A stretch of DNA of 64,000 nt. It comes from Pontibacter pudoricolor. Its GTDB lineage: Bacteria; Bacteroidota; Bacteroidia; Cytophagales; Hymenobacteraceae. Within the stretch, counting starts at the first letter, position 1, and each line of letters starts with the position of its first letter. The notes beneath the pieces were generated by a model that saw only the letters and a list, made by a program, of their open reading frames with translations, did no database searches and was not told the origin of the DNA. The DNA lies in contig NZ_CP048106.1 in NCBI RefSeq assembly GCF_010092985.1, positions 372,001-436,000 on the forward strand. Direction: 5' to 3'. Shown here piece after piece: positions 26,195 to 37,100 of the stretch. The position numbers were made by a program, and so were the translations under genes.

Positions 26195-26722
26195 TTATAG
26201 TGTCCCTAGTATGTTCAGAAATTTCTGTTGGCGATGGTAGGCAGGTGTCAGCTTAAGCTCTTCATACGAATCGTCCTGCAGGCCCTTTCGGCTTAGCTCA
26301 ATAAGGTGATTCAGCATTTCAGCATACCGGTTCCTTTTATCCACGTATTGCTGTAACAGCTGTTTCCGGCTCGCTACTTTTATCAGTTCGCCTAGCTTGG
26401 CCAGATCCGTGTTTATAGCCTCATTCGCCTGTTTTATCTTTTGCTCAAGCCTTGCCATCGTTGCCGCATCCGTGGTATTGATGTGCCTGATGGCAGCGTT
26501 GTATACAAGGTCTTCTTTGTTGTGCAGGTCATTTATCAGCTCCAGCCTGTGAAGCGATTCCGAAACCATCCTATTATAGTTTTCCTGTACTTCACGGGCT
26601 GTCAAATACGAGTAGGCGCTGATGGTAAGCAATGCTACAGCCAGCACAGCAAACACAATTGTAGTATAGCGCGTGCTTATGTTTTGTTTACTATAGTAGT
26701 GTTCGTCTTGCCTGTTTTTCAT
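26195..26722 (-). CDS. Sensor N-terminus of the same histidine kinase (split by frameshift)
   Basis: A 175-residue fragment: a cytoplasmic start, one membrane segment (about 22-42), then an extracytoplasmic helical domain resembling the 4-helix-bundle sensors of chemoreceptors and kinases (LEQKIKQANEAINTDL and similar helices). It ends with ILGTL-stop right after QKFLN, where the -1 frame continues ISEHTRDTISTNTRKRG and then the second membrane segment. The stop is thus an artefact of the shift. The true gene start is the ATG at 26722. Confidence 0.8.
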   Translation of the reverse strand: MKNRQDEHYYSKQNISTRYTTIVFAVLAVALLTISAYSYLTAREVQENYNRMVSESLHRLELINDLHNKEDLVYNAAIRHINTTDAATMARLEQKIKQANEAINTDLAKLGELIKVASRKQLLQQYVDKRNRYAEMLNHLIELSRKGLQDDSYEELKLTPAYHRQQKFLNILGTL

Positions 26723-27068
26723 TAGCTGTATTGTAGCTGCTTTGAATAGTATGGAGGATTACCTCTGCGAAGTATAAGCTTGACTTGAACCGGTAAGCAG
26801 GTAAGATAAGCATACTTTAAAACAGCAGTGTATGTTGGCATTACATTTAAACATTAAGATTAAAAGATGAAGTAATACTCAAGTCAGGATGCAAATCAGA
26901 TAAGTCCTAAATATAATAGCTGTCTGCTAATATCCCAGCTTTTGTTTAGCATCAGAGGAAATAGTTATAAAATGGACCATCCGAAAATCTGTAAATGATA
27001 AAAAAGAATCTGTAACAGCAGGCGACTGGGGCGGTCGTATCTTTGTAGTGTAATAAAAGAAGAACAAG
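26723..27068. other. Intergenic region between kinase and copper pump
   Basis: About 346 bases between divergent genes. No gene is seen. It should hold the promoters of both the kinase and copA; only the copA side shows a recognisable box. Confidence 0.5.
27038..27045 (+). promoter_or_regulatory. Candidate Bacteroidota -7 promoter box of copA
   Basis: TATCTTTG matches the Bacteroidota sigma-A -7 consensus TAnnTTTG, 23 bases before the ATG. No clear -33 TTTG is seen at the usual distance, which would fit a promoter that needs an activator such as the HMA-AraC protein. The latter is inferred. Confidence 0.45.
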
Positions 27069-29306
27069 ATGGCAACACTAACACATAAAGACTATGAAAA
27101 AGCCACTTATCCGGTAGAGGGCATGACCTGTGCGTCCTGTGCATCGAGCATCGAGAGCATGCTGCGCGCCCGCGAGGGCGTGGCTGAAGCTAACGTGAAT
27201 TTTGCCGGAAAAAGCGTGCAGGTAACTTACGAGCCAACTATAGTTAATCCGAACCAACTACGCGATACAGTAAAGGAAATAGGGTTTGACATTCTGATTG
27301 AGACTCAGACGCAGGAGCAGCTGGAAGAGCGGGAGGCAAAAGCCATCCGATCACTGAAGCTGAAAACTATAGTTGCCGGGGCGCTGGCCCTCCCTGTTTT
27401 TATATTGGGCATGTTTTTTCATGACACATTCGCCTGGGGCAACTGGGCCATGTTGCTCTTAACTGCACCCATTTTGCTGTGGGCTGGGCAGCGGTTTTTT
27501 ACCGGCGCATGGGCACAGGCCAAACATGGCCGAGCCAATATGGATACGCTGGTGGCGCTCAGCACAGGTATCGCCTTTATTTTCAGTGTTTTCAATACCG
27601 TATATCCGGATTTTTTCCTGAGCCGTGGCCTGATGCCGCACGTGTATTTTGAGGCTGTAGCTGTTATCATTGCCTTTATATTGCTGGGTAAATACCTGGA
27701 AGAAGGTGCTAAGAACCGAAGCTCGGCAGCTATTAAAAAGTTGATGGGTCTGCAGCCCAAAACGGTGCGCATACTCCGCGATGGAACTGAGCTGGAAATA
27801 AAGATTGAAGAGGTACAGGTAGGAGACAGGGTGATTTTGCTGCCCGGCGACCGCGTGCCGGTGGATGGTGAAGTGGCTGCCGGATCTACTTATTTGGATG
27901 AAAGCATGCTGAGCGGCGAGCCGTTGCCGGTACAGAAACAACCCGGCGATAAAGTTTTTGCCGGAACTATTAACCAGAAAGGCAGTGTGCAACTGATTGC
28001 TGAAAAAACCGGTGGAGAAACGATGCTGGCGCACATTATCAGAATGGTGCAGGAAGCGCAGGGAAGTAAAGCTCCTGTTCAGAAACTGGTTGATAAAATT
28101 GCCGGAGTATTTGTGCCGGTGGTACTGGGAATTGCCTTGCTTACCTTATTATCGTGGATCGTATTTGGCGGACAGGCTTACCTGACAGAAGGATTTTTAT
28201 CGATGATATCGGTGCTGGTAATTGCATGCCCGTGTGCACTTGGCCTGGCAACGCCAACGGCTATTATGGTTGGAGTAGGCCGTGGAGCTGAAAACGGTAT
28301 CCTGATAAAAGATGCGGAAAGCCTGGAGCGAGCCCATGAGGTAAACGCTGTTATACTGGATAAAACCGGAACTATAACCCTGGGTAAACCAACTGTTACG
28401 GACGTGGTCTGGGCAGATGATGTACAGCAACCAAAGCAGCTGGAGCAGTACTTTTACTCCATGGAAGCCCAGTCGGAGCACCCGATTGCACAGGCGGTCT
28501 ATAGTTACTATAAAGAAGCAGGCGCCCAGGTGCAGCAACCCGACTATTTCAGCAGTCTGACAGGTATGGGGATTGAAGCTGACTTTAACGGAACAAGGTA
28601 TTATGCAGGTAACTATAAATTGCTGCAGCAACACCAGGTAACTATAGCTGAAGAACTGGCCCAGCAAACTATAAAACTGCAGGAAGATGCCAAAACAGTG
28701 ATCTACTTTGCTGATGCGAACCGGGCGCTGGCCATATTTGCAGTATCTGACCCGATAAAGGAAACTGCTGCGCAAGGAATAAAAGCCATGCAGGATGCGG
28801 GCATAGAAGTTTATATGCTGACCGGTGATAACAAACAAACGGCAGCAGCTGTAGCCCGGCAGGTGGGCATTAGCAACTATAAAGCCGAGCTGATGCCCCA
28901 GGATAAAGCTGATTTTGTAAAGCAACTGCAGGCAGAAGGCAAGCACGTAGCCATGGTGGGAGATGGCATAAACGATGCGCAGGCGCTGGCTACCGCCGAC
29001 ATCAGTATTGCAATGGGCCAGGGTACTGACATTGCCATGGATGTAGCAGGCATTACACTGATGCGTTCTGAGCTGACACAGGTAGCTGCGGCTATCAAAT
29101 TATCCAGAGCAACCGTTAAAACAATTCGCCAGAACCTGTTCTGGGCCTTTTTCTATAACGTGATCTGTATTCCGGTAGCGGCTGGTTTGCTGTTTCCTTT
29201 CACGGGTTTCCTGCTTAGCCCGATGATCGCGGGGGCGGCAATGGCCTTTAGTTCAGTATCGGTAGTGGCAAACAGTTTACGTTTAAGAACAGTTAAGTTA
29301 AAATAA
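27069..29306 (+). CDS. copA: Cu(I)-exporting P1B-type ATPase
   Basis: A 745-residue heavy-metal ATPase. It has one N-terminal HMA domain with GMTCASC (Cys21, Cys24), eight predicted spans, the ion motif CPC (387-389), the phosphorylation motif DKTGT (Asp431), the SEHPIAQ His-Pro motif, and the hinge MVGDGINDAQAL. Near the end, FFYNVICIP and AMAFSSVSVVANSLR give the Asn/Tyr and Met/Ser residues that mark the Cu(I) subgroup. It pumps Cu(I) out of the cytoplasm. Two perfect AACTATAGTT copies (27236, 27365) lie near the start, each encoding Thr-Ile-Val. An HMA chaperone gene follows. Confidence 0.93.
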   Translation: MATLTHKDYEKATYPVEGMTCASCASSIESMLRAREGVAEANVNFAGKSVQVTYEPTIVNPNQLRDTVKEIGFDILIETQTQEQLEEREAKAIRSLKLKTIVAGALALPVFILGMFFHDTFAWGNWAMLLLTAPILLWAGQRFFTGAWAQAKHGRANMDTLVALSTGIAFIFSVFNTVYPDFFLSRGLMPHVYFEAVAVIIAFILLGKYLEEGAKNRSSAAIKKLMGLQPKTVRILRDGTELEIKIEEVQVGDRVILLPGDRVPVDGEVAAGSTYLDESMLSGEPLPVQKQPGDKVFAGTINQKGSVQLIAEKTGGETMLAHIIRMVQEAQGSKAPVQKLVDKIAGVFVPVVLGIALLTLLSWIVFGGQAYLTEGFLSMISVLVIACPCALGLATPTAIMVGVGRGAENGILIKDAESLERAHEVNAVILDKTGTITLGKPTVTDVVWADDVQQPKQLEQYFYSMEAQSEHPIAQAVYSYYKEAGAQVQQPDYFSSLTGMGIEADFNGTRYYAGNYKLLQQHQVTIAEELAQQTIKLQEDAKTVIYFADANRALAIFAVSDPIKETAAQGIKAMQDAGIEVYMLTGDNKQTAAAVARQVGISNYKAELMPQDKADFVKQLQAEGKHVAMVGDGINDAQALATADISIAMGQGTDIAMDVAGITLMRSELTQVAAAIKLSRATVKTIRQNLFWAFFYNVICIPVAAGLLFPFTGFLLSPMIAGAAMAFSSVSVVANSLRLRTVKLK

Positions 29307-29333
29307 GTACACAGTTAAATAATTATGTTAAAT

Positions 29334-29540
29334 ATGAAAACCTATAAATTCAAAACCAATATTAACTGCGGCAGTTGCATTAAAGCAGTAACACCACACA
29401 TGAACAAATTAGAAGGCATAACCTGGGAAGTGGACACCAACAATCCGGACAAGATACTGGAAGTGAAATCTGAAACCCTGGAAGCCTCAGAAATTAAAAA
29501 TACTGTAGAGAAAGCCGGGTTTAAAGCCGAACAACTATAG
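29334..29540 (+). CDS. HMA-domain copper chaperone-like protein
   Basis: From the ATG at 29334 the protein is 68 residues; an ATG at 29325 would add three. It is a single HMA domain with NINCGSCIKAV (Cys12, Cys15) and a conserved C-terminal EKAGFKAEQL. It should carry Cu(I) to CopA, whose gene ends 27 bases upstream, so the two are co-transcribed. Its stop codon TAG (29538-29540) lies inside the perfect palindrome AACTATAGTT (29533-29542). Confidence 0.87.
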   Translation: MKTYKFKTNINCGSCIKAVTPHMNKLEGITWEVDTNNPDKILEVKSETLEASEIKNTVEKAGFKAEQL

Positions 29541-29568
29541 TTACTATACCTTTAACAGGCACGAAAAT

Positions 29569-29598
29569 AAAATGCTGATCACGAATGGTCAGCATTTT
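29569..29598. terminator. Bidirectional terminator
   Basis: A 10-bp perfect stem (29569-29578 with 29589-29598), extended inward by a T.G and a C-G pair. The stop codon of the minus-strand gene (29579-29581) lies in its apex. It closes the copA operon and the TMEM220-like gene. Confidence 0.8.
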
Positions 29599-29959
29599 GT
29601 GTTAGGGGAGTAGTTGTTTTACTGAGTCGGCCGGGCATGATGGCGTACAGAAATATAACCACGCCAATCAGAAGCAATCCCAATGCTTCGCGGGCTTCTT
29701 CAATGTTTTTTATGTCGCCGCCGCCAACTTCCAGGCCTTCGTACTTTTCCGGCCACAAGTAAAGTGCTCCTAACATACAGGCTACACTAGTAATTGCTAA
29801 CACCAGAACGGGCACTCTGCCAAATGCTCCCAGTATAGTTATAGCAGCTGCGTATAAATAAATCAGTATCCAGAGGGTAGCGTCGGGGTCATTGTACTGC
29901 AAGGCCGCAAAACTGATGAATACTAATCCGAGTATAATTCCGATGGTCTTCCTGAGCAT
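29579..29959 (-). CDS. TMEM220-like small membrane protein
   Basis: A 126-residue protein with four hydrophobic segments. The first loop contains AALQYNDPDATLWI, the signature of the transmembrane 220 family. The rest is hydrophobic with a short acidic loop (GGGDIKNIEEAREALG). The function of the family is unknown. It lies between the copper genes and the T9SS genes and appears to be a single unit. The decamer AACTATAGTT at 29965-29974 lies just in front of its start. Confidence 0.78.
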   Translation of the reverse strand: MLRKTIGIILGLVFISFAALQYNDPDATLWILIYLYAAAITILGAFGRVPVLVLAITSVACMLGALYLWPEKYEGLEVGGGDIKNIEEAREALGLLLIGVVIFLYAIMPGRLSKTTTPLTQNADHS

Positions 29960-30029
29960 AATATAACTATAGTTTAAACTATATAGCTATACCTAAATTT
30001 AAGCGAAAGGTTATAGTACAGGAAAGTAA

Positions 30030-30054
30030 AAAGGGCAGCTTTATGCTACCCTTT
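30030..30054 (-). terminator. Terminator of the T9SS operon
   Basis: A 10-bp stem with one mismatch (30030-30039 with 30045-30054), loop TTTAT. On the minus strand it is followed by a T-rich stretch. It lies 41 bases after the PorP/SprF gene. Confidence 0.7.
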
Positions 30055-30094
30055 CTTTGTGTCTATAGTTTACAGAAGTTCTGTAGTTCCTGGC

Positions 30095-31114
30095 TTACCA
30101 TGCCCATTCCGGACAAATGACTCTTCGGGTATTGCGGAGCTTAAAACCCAGCACTACTTCGTGGCTTCCGGCATGTCCTGTTCCTAACGGAGAGGTGCTT
30201 GCATCATAGGAATAAGCTAAGTCGAACAGGTGACTGATGTTCATGCCGGCCATGGCTGCAACCGACTCGTTGTGGCGGTACGTAAGGCCTGCCCAGAGCC
30301 TGTTGGCATACATTACTTTGGCAGATGCATCAAACGAAACAGGACTTGGCTGGGCCATTTTCACCATAACAGAAGGGATAACAGCCAGGTCGGGAGTCAT
30401 ATCAATTCTGTAACCGGCAGTGGCAAAGTAATGCTGCTGTAATCTTCCTTCTTTGTCTTCAGGAGTTTTGCTGTCGTTAATAAATTTACGCTTGCTGGGC
30501 ACCAGTTGCGAGCCTGATGCGCCTACATAAAAGTTGTACGAGTAAAGCCACAGGCCCATGTTCAGGTCAAACTTCATTTCATTTACCCTACCGTCATAAA
30601 TTGCCGGGTCGTTGCCCTGGGCGGTTGTTACACTTCCCGGATCCAGACTATACTGAATAATGCCCGGGGCAACACCAGCCGCTATCCGCAAAGACTTAGT
30701 GAGTGGCTGATGGTACGCATAGCTCATGCTGAAACTGCCACGCTTCAGCGGACCAGTTTTTGTGCTGCTTGCCATTGCGCCAATACCATGATGCGGACGG
30801 ATACGCTTGTACTTGCTTGGCTTTTTAGTGCTGGCTTCTTTTGCATTTGTACCCAGGCGGCTACCCCTGTACGAAGAACTCATATCCTTGTTAAGAGGCA
30901 TATGAAACGATGCATAATACGTTTGAGGCGCTCCCTCCAGGCCAGACCACTGGTGCCTTGTTCCCAGTTTCAGATCGGCATAGTCTTCTATACCGGAAAT
31001 GGCCGGGTTAAGCAGGTAGTTGTTGGTAGAATACTGGGTGTACTGTGGTCTTTGCTGCGCCATTGCCTGGCTGGCAAAAAGTAACACAAATCCTAAGGCT
31101 AAAAGTCTTTGCAT
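30095..31114 (-). CDS. T9SS PorP/SprF-family membrane protein
   Basis: A 339-residue outer-membrane protein with signal peptide ending AMAQQ and the family start RPQYTQYSTNNYLLNPAISG, followed by RHQWSGLEGAPQTYYASFH. Proteins of this family pair with large T9SS type B substrates and help tether or export them. The gene begins five bases after the 2406-residue protein on the same strand, a strong sign that they function as a pair. A second such pair is at 53630-58576. The 326-residue paralogue at 57596 shares the NQWTGFEDAPRTIFAS segment. Confidence 0.9.
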   Translation of the reverse strand: MQRLLALGFVLLFASQAMAQQRPQYTQYSTNNYLLNPAISGIEDYADLKLGTRHQWSGLEGAPQTYYASFHMPLNKDMSSSYRGSRLGTNAKEASTKKPSKYKRIRPHHGIGAMASSTKTGPLKRGSFSMSYAYHQPLTKSLRIAAGVAPGIIQYSLDPGSVTTAQGNDPAIYDGRVNEMKFDLNMGLWLYSYNFYVGASGSQLVPSKRKFINDSKTPEDKEGRLQQHYFATAGYRIDMTPDLAVIPSVMVKMAQPSPVSFDASAKVMYANRLWAGLTYRHNESVAAMAGMNISHLFDLAYSYDASTSPLGTGHAGSHEVVLGFKLRNTRRVICPEWAW

Positions 31115-31119
31115 ATACG

Positions 31120-34100
31120 TTATTTAACTATTGTTATACTTCCTGTTAAAGGTTTTTCGCCTGGCTCCAGCTGTATTACATAGTAGTAAGTAGCCAGTGG
31201 TAATTCCTGCCCGTTGTAGCGGCCGTCCCATGATGCCTGGTATCCGTTTGATGTGAAGACCATGGTGCCCCACTGGTTAAACACCTGTACTTTACAATTC
31301 GGGTATTTCTTCAGGTTGGCAATTTCCCAGGTATCGTTAATGCCGTCACGGTTTGGCGTAAACGTATTTGGTATCTCTACAAAAGGCAGCACCGTTATTG
31401 TTACTTCATCCTTAAAGGTACAGCCACCCGCCGTAGCTATAGTTACCGTGTAAGTAGTTGTCTTTTCGGGAGTTGCCACCGGGTTAGCTATGTTCGGGTT
31501 GTTCAGGCCTTCTGCCGGCGACCAACTATAGCTATCACCACCGCTTGCTTCCAGGGTTATGCTTCTGCCTTTAATAATTGTCTTATCAGGGCCGGCATCT
31601 GCCGAAGGCTCCATAACTGTTACCTTAACTGCTGTGCGGTCGCTGGCACATGACGATGCCACTTCCTGTACATAATAGGTAGTAGTATGTGTTAACACAG
31701 GCGTAGTAAAAGTATTGCCTACCGCCAGTACCTCACCTGAGCTTGCCGATGCATACCACTCCAGCCTACCTTCCTTGCCGGTTGCTTTCAGCGTAACACT
31801 GCTGCCGGAACAGGTCGTAACATTTTGGGCTACCGGGGCCAACGGCTGTGCATTTATGTTGATTACTACTGCGTTACTCACCAGCCCGTCGCACGACTCA
31901 GATGTTACAATTCTGCGGAACCAGGTTTTCTGCGTCAATGGCATCGGGCTATAGTTCTGGCCATTGTTAGCCCCCGGGGCAGTTGTAAATCCATTGTCTG
32001 CCCCTTCAGCACTGTATTCCCACAGGTACGTATAGTTGCCGCTGCCGCCTGTTGGCGTAGAACCGGTTAAGGTTGACGGAGCTGTGGCATAACACACTGT
32101 CTGGTTCGTGCTGATCTTGTTGTTGCTCATGGCTGGCTTCACCGTAATCATTACCTCCTGGCTGTTTTCAGAACGCGACCCGGAAATGACAACCCTGCGG
32201 AACCAGGTATCCTGTGTAAGTGCCGGCGGAGCATAATCTATCCCATTGCTGGCGCCCTTCGCTGATACCCAGGTAGCATCCGCTTCTCCGGTTTTGTACT
32301 GCCATTGGTAAATGTAATCTCCTTCGCCACCTTCCGGAGTTGAGCCCTTCAATGGTTTTGGCGTATTGCCATAGCAGATTACCTGGTTGGCCTGTATGTT
32401 GTTATTCGAGATACCTAATGTGATCGTGATCTTAACCGGGTTCGAGATGCTTTCGCAACCACCAGAGTACACGCGTCTTCTGTACCAGGTATCAGCATTC
32501 AAAACACCCGGAGAGAAGTTCTTGCCATCATTCAGACCAGTTGCCGTGGTATAGTTCTGTCCGTCTGTACTGACTTCCCATAGGTAGGTATAAGTATTGT
32601 TGCCGCCAGCTGGCAGCGAGCCTGTTAACGGTGCCGGGCGCTGACCTGCATAGATCGTCTGGTCTATAGTTATTGTGTTCTTCGTGATCTGCGGCGATAC
32701 TGTTACTTTTACGACATTAGATATATGCGAGCACGCACCTGAAGTAACTACTCTTCTGAAATAAGTTGTAGTGGAAAGTGCGCCTGGCTGGTAGTTTACA
32801 CTTTTGCCATTTGAAGCAACAGGAGCGAAGGCTGCCGGCGTGTTTGATGTAGCAGATTGCCATTCATAACTATAGGTACCATCACCACCTGACGGAGCAG
32901 AACCTTTCAGTTGCGCAGGTGCAGATCCAACGCAGACCATTTGCTCTTCTGTGATCGTGTTTTCAGAAATAACCGGATTTACGTCTATCTTAACGGCTAC
33001 TGAATAATCGAAGCATTTGCCTGACGTTACCTTGCGGCGGAACCAGGTTGGCTCAGTTAAAGCTGCCGGCTGATATGACTGGTTGCTGTTCACGCCCGGT
33101 GCAGTTCTATAGTTTATGCCATCGGTACTTACTTCCCAGATGTATGTAAAGGCACTGATGCCACCTGTATGCTTAGAACCATTGATAGCGCCCGGCTTTC
33201 CGTTTTCGCAAACTATAGTTTCCGATGCAACTATACTATTCGCAACTATAGCCGGATGAACTATAACCTGTATTGCTGCGCTTTCGATCTGAGCACATGG
33301 GCCGGAAATTACCGTACGCTTGTACCAGGAAGTTTTAGAAAGTTGGCCTGGCCGGTAATCTTTTACATCGCTGTCCGGGATTTCCGTGAACGAGGTGCCA
33401 TTCTCGCTGAAAGACCAGCTATAGGTATAGTTGCCATCGCCACCGGTCGGTTCAGAACCTTTTAGCAGTGCCGGAGTTTCGCCTTCGCAAATGGCTTCTG
33501 CTATAGTTAAGGTATTGTTTTCCAGTGCTGGAAGTACTTCTACTTTCACAGCTTCACTCACATTTTCGGTACATGGTCCGGAGATGGCTACACGGCGGAA
33601 CCACGTAGTTTTAGTGAGCGCAGTTGGCTGAAACGTTTCCGAAGTAGCGTTGGCTATCGTTTTAAACTCAGTATCTACGCCTTCGGTTTTCTTTTCCCAA
33701 CGGTACGTAATGCCAAGTATGTTTCCACCTTCCGGACGCCTTCCCGAAAGCACGTCCGGAGTCTGGCCGGCACAAATGGCTTTTGTTGGAGCTATCAGGC
33801 TGTTGTTGGTGATGTTTTGGTTAACTGTAACTGTAACAGCTGTTCTTTCAGAGCTTCCGCAGCCATTGGCATTAACCGTCTCTACATAATAAGTAGTGGT
33901 AGTCGTTAGTGCCGGAGTTTCAAAGTTGCGGCCATTATAAACCGGATTTTCTGCATCTGCACTAATGTACCAGTTATAGTTGCCTGATGCCGTTACAGCA
34001 AGCGTGGCCCTGGTGTTTTCGCAGATAGTAACAGGAGCTACAGCAGGTGCAACCGGTAGCGGAACAACTGTTATTTCAATAGCCGGCGATACATCCACAC

Positions 34101-37100
34101 ACGATCCGGATAAAACTTCGCGTTTATACCAGGTGGTGGTAGCTACTTTACCCGGCGTATAGTTGGGTTCCTTGTTTTCCCCTTCTGCGAGCGTATAAGC
34201 GCCATCGGCTCCGGTTGTGCTCACTAACCAGCGATAGCTATAGTTTTCATCGCCGCCAGTGAGCGGGTTGCCGCTCAGCATAGTTGCTTCCGTGCCAAAA
34301 CAGATTACCTGGTCTTTTGAAATGATGTTATTGGCGATAACCGGGTTAACATGAATCTTGATAGTGTTACTAACGCTGGCACCGCACGGGCCACCAGTTA
34401 CTTCGCGCTTAAACCAGGTGGTTTTAGTAATAGCACCCACAGAATAGTTAATGCCGCTGTTCTGGCCTGTTGCCAGTGTAAAGTTCTCGCCATCGGTACT
34501 CATGTACCAGCGGTAACTATAGTTGCCATCTCCGTTTTCAGGCTGTCTTCCTTCCAGCACTTGCGGAATAGCGTTAGCACAAACTGTTTGCTCCCCAACT
34601 ATAGTATTGTTTAAGATGGGCTTATAGATCGTGATCTTTACCGGCTGGCTGATGTTAACCTGGCAGGTACCGGACGTAACTTTTCTGCGGAACCAGGTTG
34701 TTTCTTCTATAGCTCCCGGCTTATAGTTCTGTTCGGTGTTTGTGCCTGTAGCTGCAGTATAGTTTCCGTTCTCGCCAGTTGTGCTCATCTCCCACAGGTA
34801 ACTATAGGTTTTGGTACCGCCGGTGGGTTCGCTTCCGTTCAGCTGTTCAGCTTCCGTGCCGATGCAGTAAGTTGCATTTTCAGTTACTGTATTGTTATCA
34901 ATAACTGGTGTTACACTTACTTTAACCGGCTCCGATACATGCGAGCAAACGCCTGAAACAGCTACTCTGCGGAACCAGGTTGGTACAGTAAGTGTACCCG
35001 GCTGGTAATCTTTTAGTGTTGCTCCTTCTATTTTGCTGAAGCCTTCTGTAGCAGATGTTGTGCTGATTTCCCAGTAGTATGTATAGTTGCTTTCGCCGCC
35101 AATTGGTGTAGAGCCGATTAATTCTGCCGGAGCTTGTCCGGCGCAGATCTCAGCAACTTCTTCTATCGAGTTGTAATTAATTACATCCAGTACGGTTATA
35201 GTTGCCGCCGTTCTTGGGCTGATGCAGCCTTCGATTACTGCCTGCACATAGTATGTTTTGCTTTCGTTTACAGCTGCAATACCGAACGATCTGCCCTGGT
35301 AAAGCATTGTGCCGCCTTCTGCTACATCAAACCACTGGTAAATGGTGGCATTGCCCTGTGCTACTAACGTTGCACCGCTGCCCGGTCCGCAAAGCGTGAC
35401 AGGAGCTACTGTAGGTGCCGGTGTTGCCGGGCGAACTGTAACTTTTACAGGCGTGCGTACGCTGGTACAGCCACCTTCTATAGTTGTCTCAACATAATAG
35501 GTAGTTGTTGTCTGCAAGGCTGGAGTTTCAAATGTAGCGCCTTCGCCCAGCAGTTTACCACCAGTTGCAGCATCGTACCAGGCTAGTTTTCCAACCGGAT
35601 TCTGTACTTGCAGCGTTGTGCCGAAGCCCGGGCAGAGAATAGCAGGAGCTGCTACAGTCGGAGCCTTTGGAAGTTCGTTTACTGTAACCGTTACCTGATC
35701 TGATGTTGCACAGCTGCCTTCTCCGAAACTATAGGTCAAGGTGAATGTTCCCGCTTTAGATGGTGTAAACTTTCCGCTTGCTGTCACCAGTTCTGATCCG
35801 CTCCATTTGCCGCCTGGTAAGTTAGCAGTTAAGTTAAAGCTGCCGCTGTTCAGGCAAACCGTAATATCCTCACCGGCATCCGCAACTGGTGCTTCGTTTA
35901 CAGTTACCTGCATGGTGCTATAGTTGCTGCAGCCTTTCGGGTCGGTGTATGTGTAAGTTAATGTGATAACTCCTGTTTGCGTTGGCGGCGTAAAGGTGCC
36001 ATCTGCAGTTACATGCTCGCCGCTCCAGGTACCGCCAGCCGGGTTGCCTTGTAATTTAGTCGCTACCGGTTTGTTACAAACTATAAGATCTGCACCAGCG
36101 CTAACAACAGGTAGCGGGTTTACTTTTATAGTTATTTGTTTTGATGTGCTGCAGCCTGTTTCGTTATTAAAACCGGTTACTGTATAGGTTGTAGTTTGTG
36201 CCGGAGTAGCTGTTATGCTGGCACCTGTTGTAGCGCTTAAGCCCGTGGCCGGAGCCCACTCGTAGCGATCTGCGCCTGCTGCTGTAAGCATAGCCTGCCC
36301 TTGTCCAACGCATATTTCAGCAACATCAGCTTTTACTTCTACTTTTGGCGGCTCATTCACTATAACTGTAACAGTGGTTGTGCTGATGCAGCCTGTTACG
36401 CTGTTTCTGCCGGTTACAGTATACGTTGTGGTTTTGGTCGGTTTTGCTGTAACCGAGTTGCCATTAGTTACGCTTAAGCCATCCGCAGGTGCCCAGGTAT
36501 AGGTATCGGCACCGGTTACGTCTATAGTTGTACTACCACCAAGGCAGATATTCGGCGTTGCGGCAGTAGCTTTCAGTTCCGGTAAAGCATCGATTCTGAT
36601 CTGCTGTATAGCCGGTTCTGACTCGCCGCACTCGTTTATAGCCACCACGCTAACAGTATATACACCTGCTTCTGTAAACGCTATAGTTGGGTTAGCTGAT
36701 GTGCTGTTACCGGAAGTGAATTCTGTAGTGCTTCCGCCCGTAACTGTCCATTTGTAGCCGGTTATAGTTCCGGATTTAGTATCGTAGGTTGGTTTGTGTG
36801 CAGCGTTTTCAGGAGTAAAAGCTATAGTTTGCGGACCGCAATACACCGCATTTGCAGGTAGCGTAACAACAGGTTTACTACGTATAGTTACCTTTTCTTC
36901 TTTAATGCTTGCCGGCGCACAATTGTTGGTAGCGGTCAGCTTAATCGTATAATCGCCAGCGTCTGTAAAATTGAATTCAGGATGCTCAGAAGTAGCAGAG
37001 GAGCCTGACGCAAAGCTCCAGCCTTTTGTCGGCGAAACTTCCCATTTGTATCCGATACCGTCTCCTGTGGACGTATTCTGTGTTTTAAATGACGTAGGCG

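Noticed and set aside
26219..26224. Programmed -1 ribosomal frameshifting in the histidine kinase
   Set aside because: The sequence CAG AAA TTT is not a standard X XXY YYZ slippery site in this frame and no strong downstream stem was seen; a lost base is simpler.
31850..35190. A CRISPR-like or satellite array
   Set aside because: Periodicity of about 255 bp is due to diverged protein repeats within one open frame; there are no short identical repeats with unique spacers.
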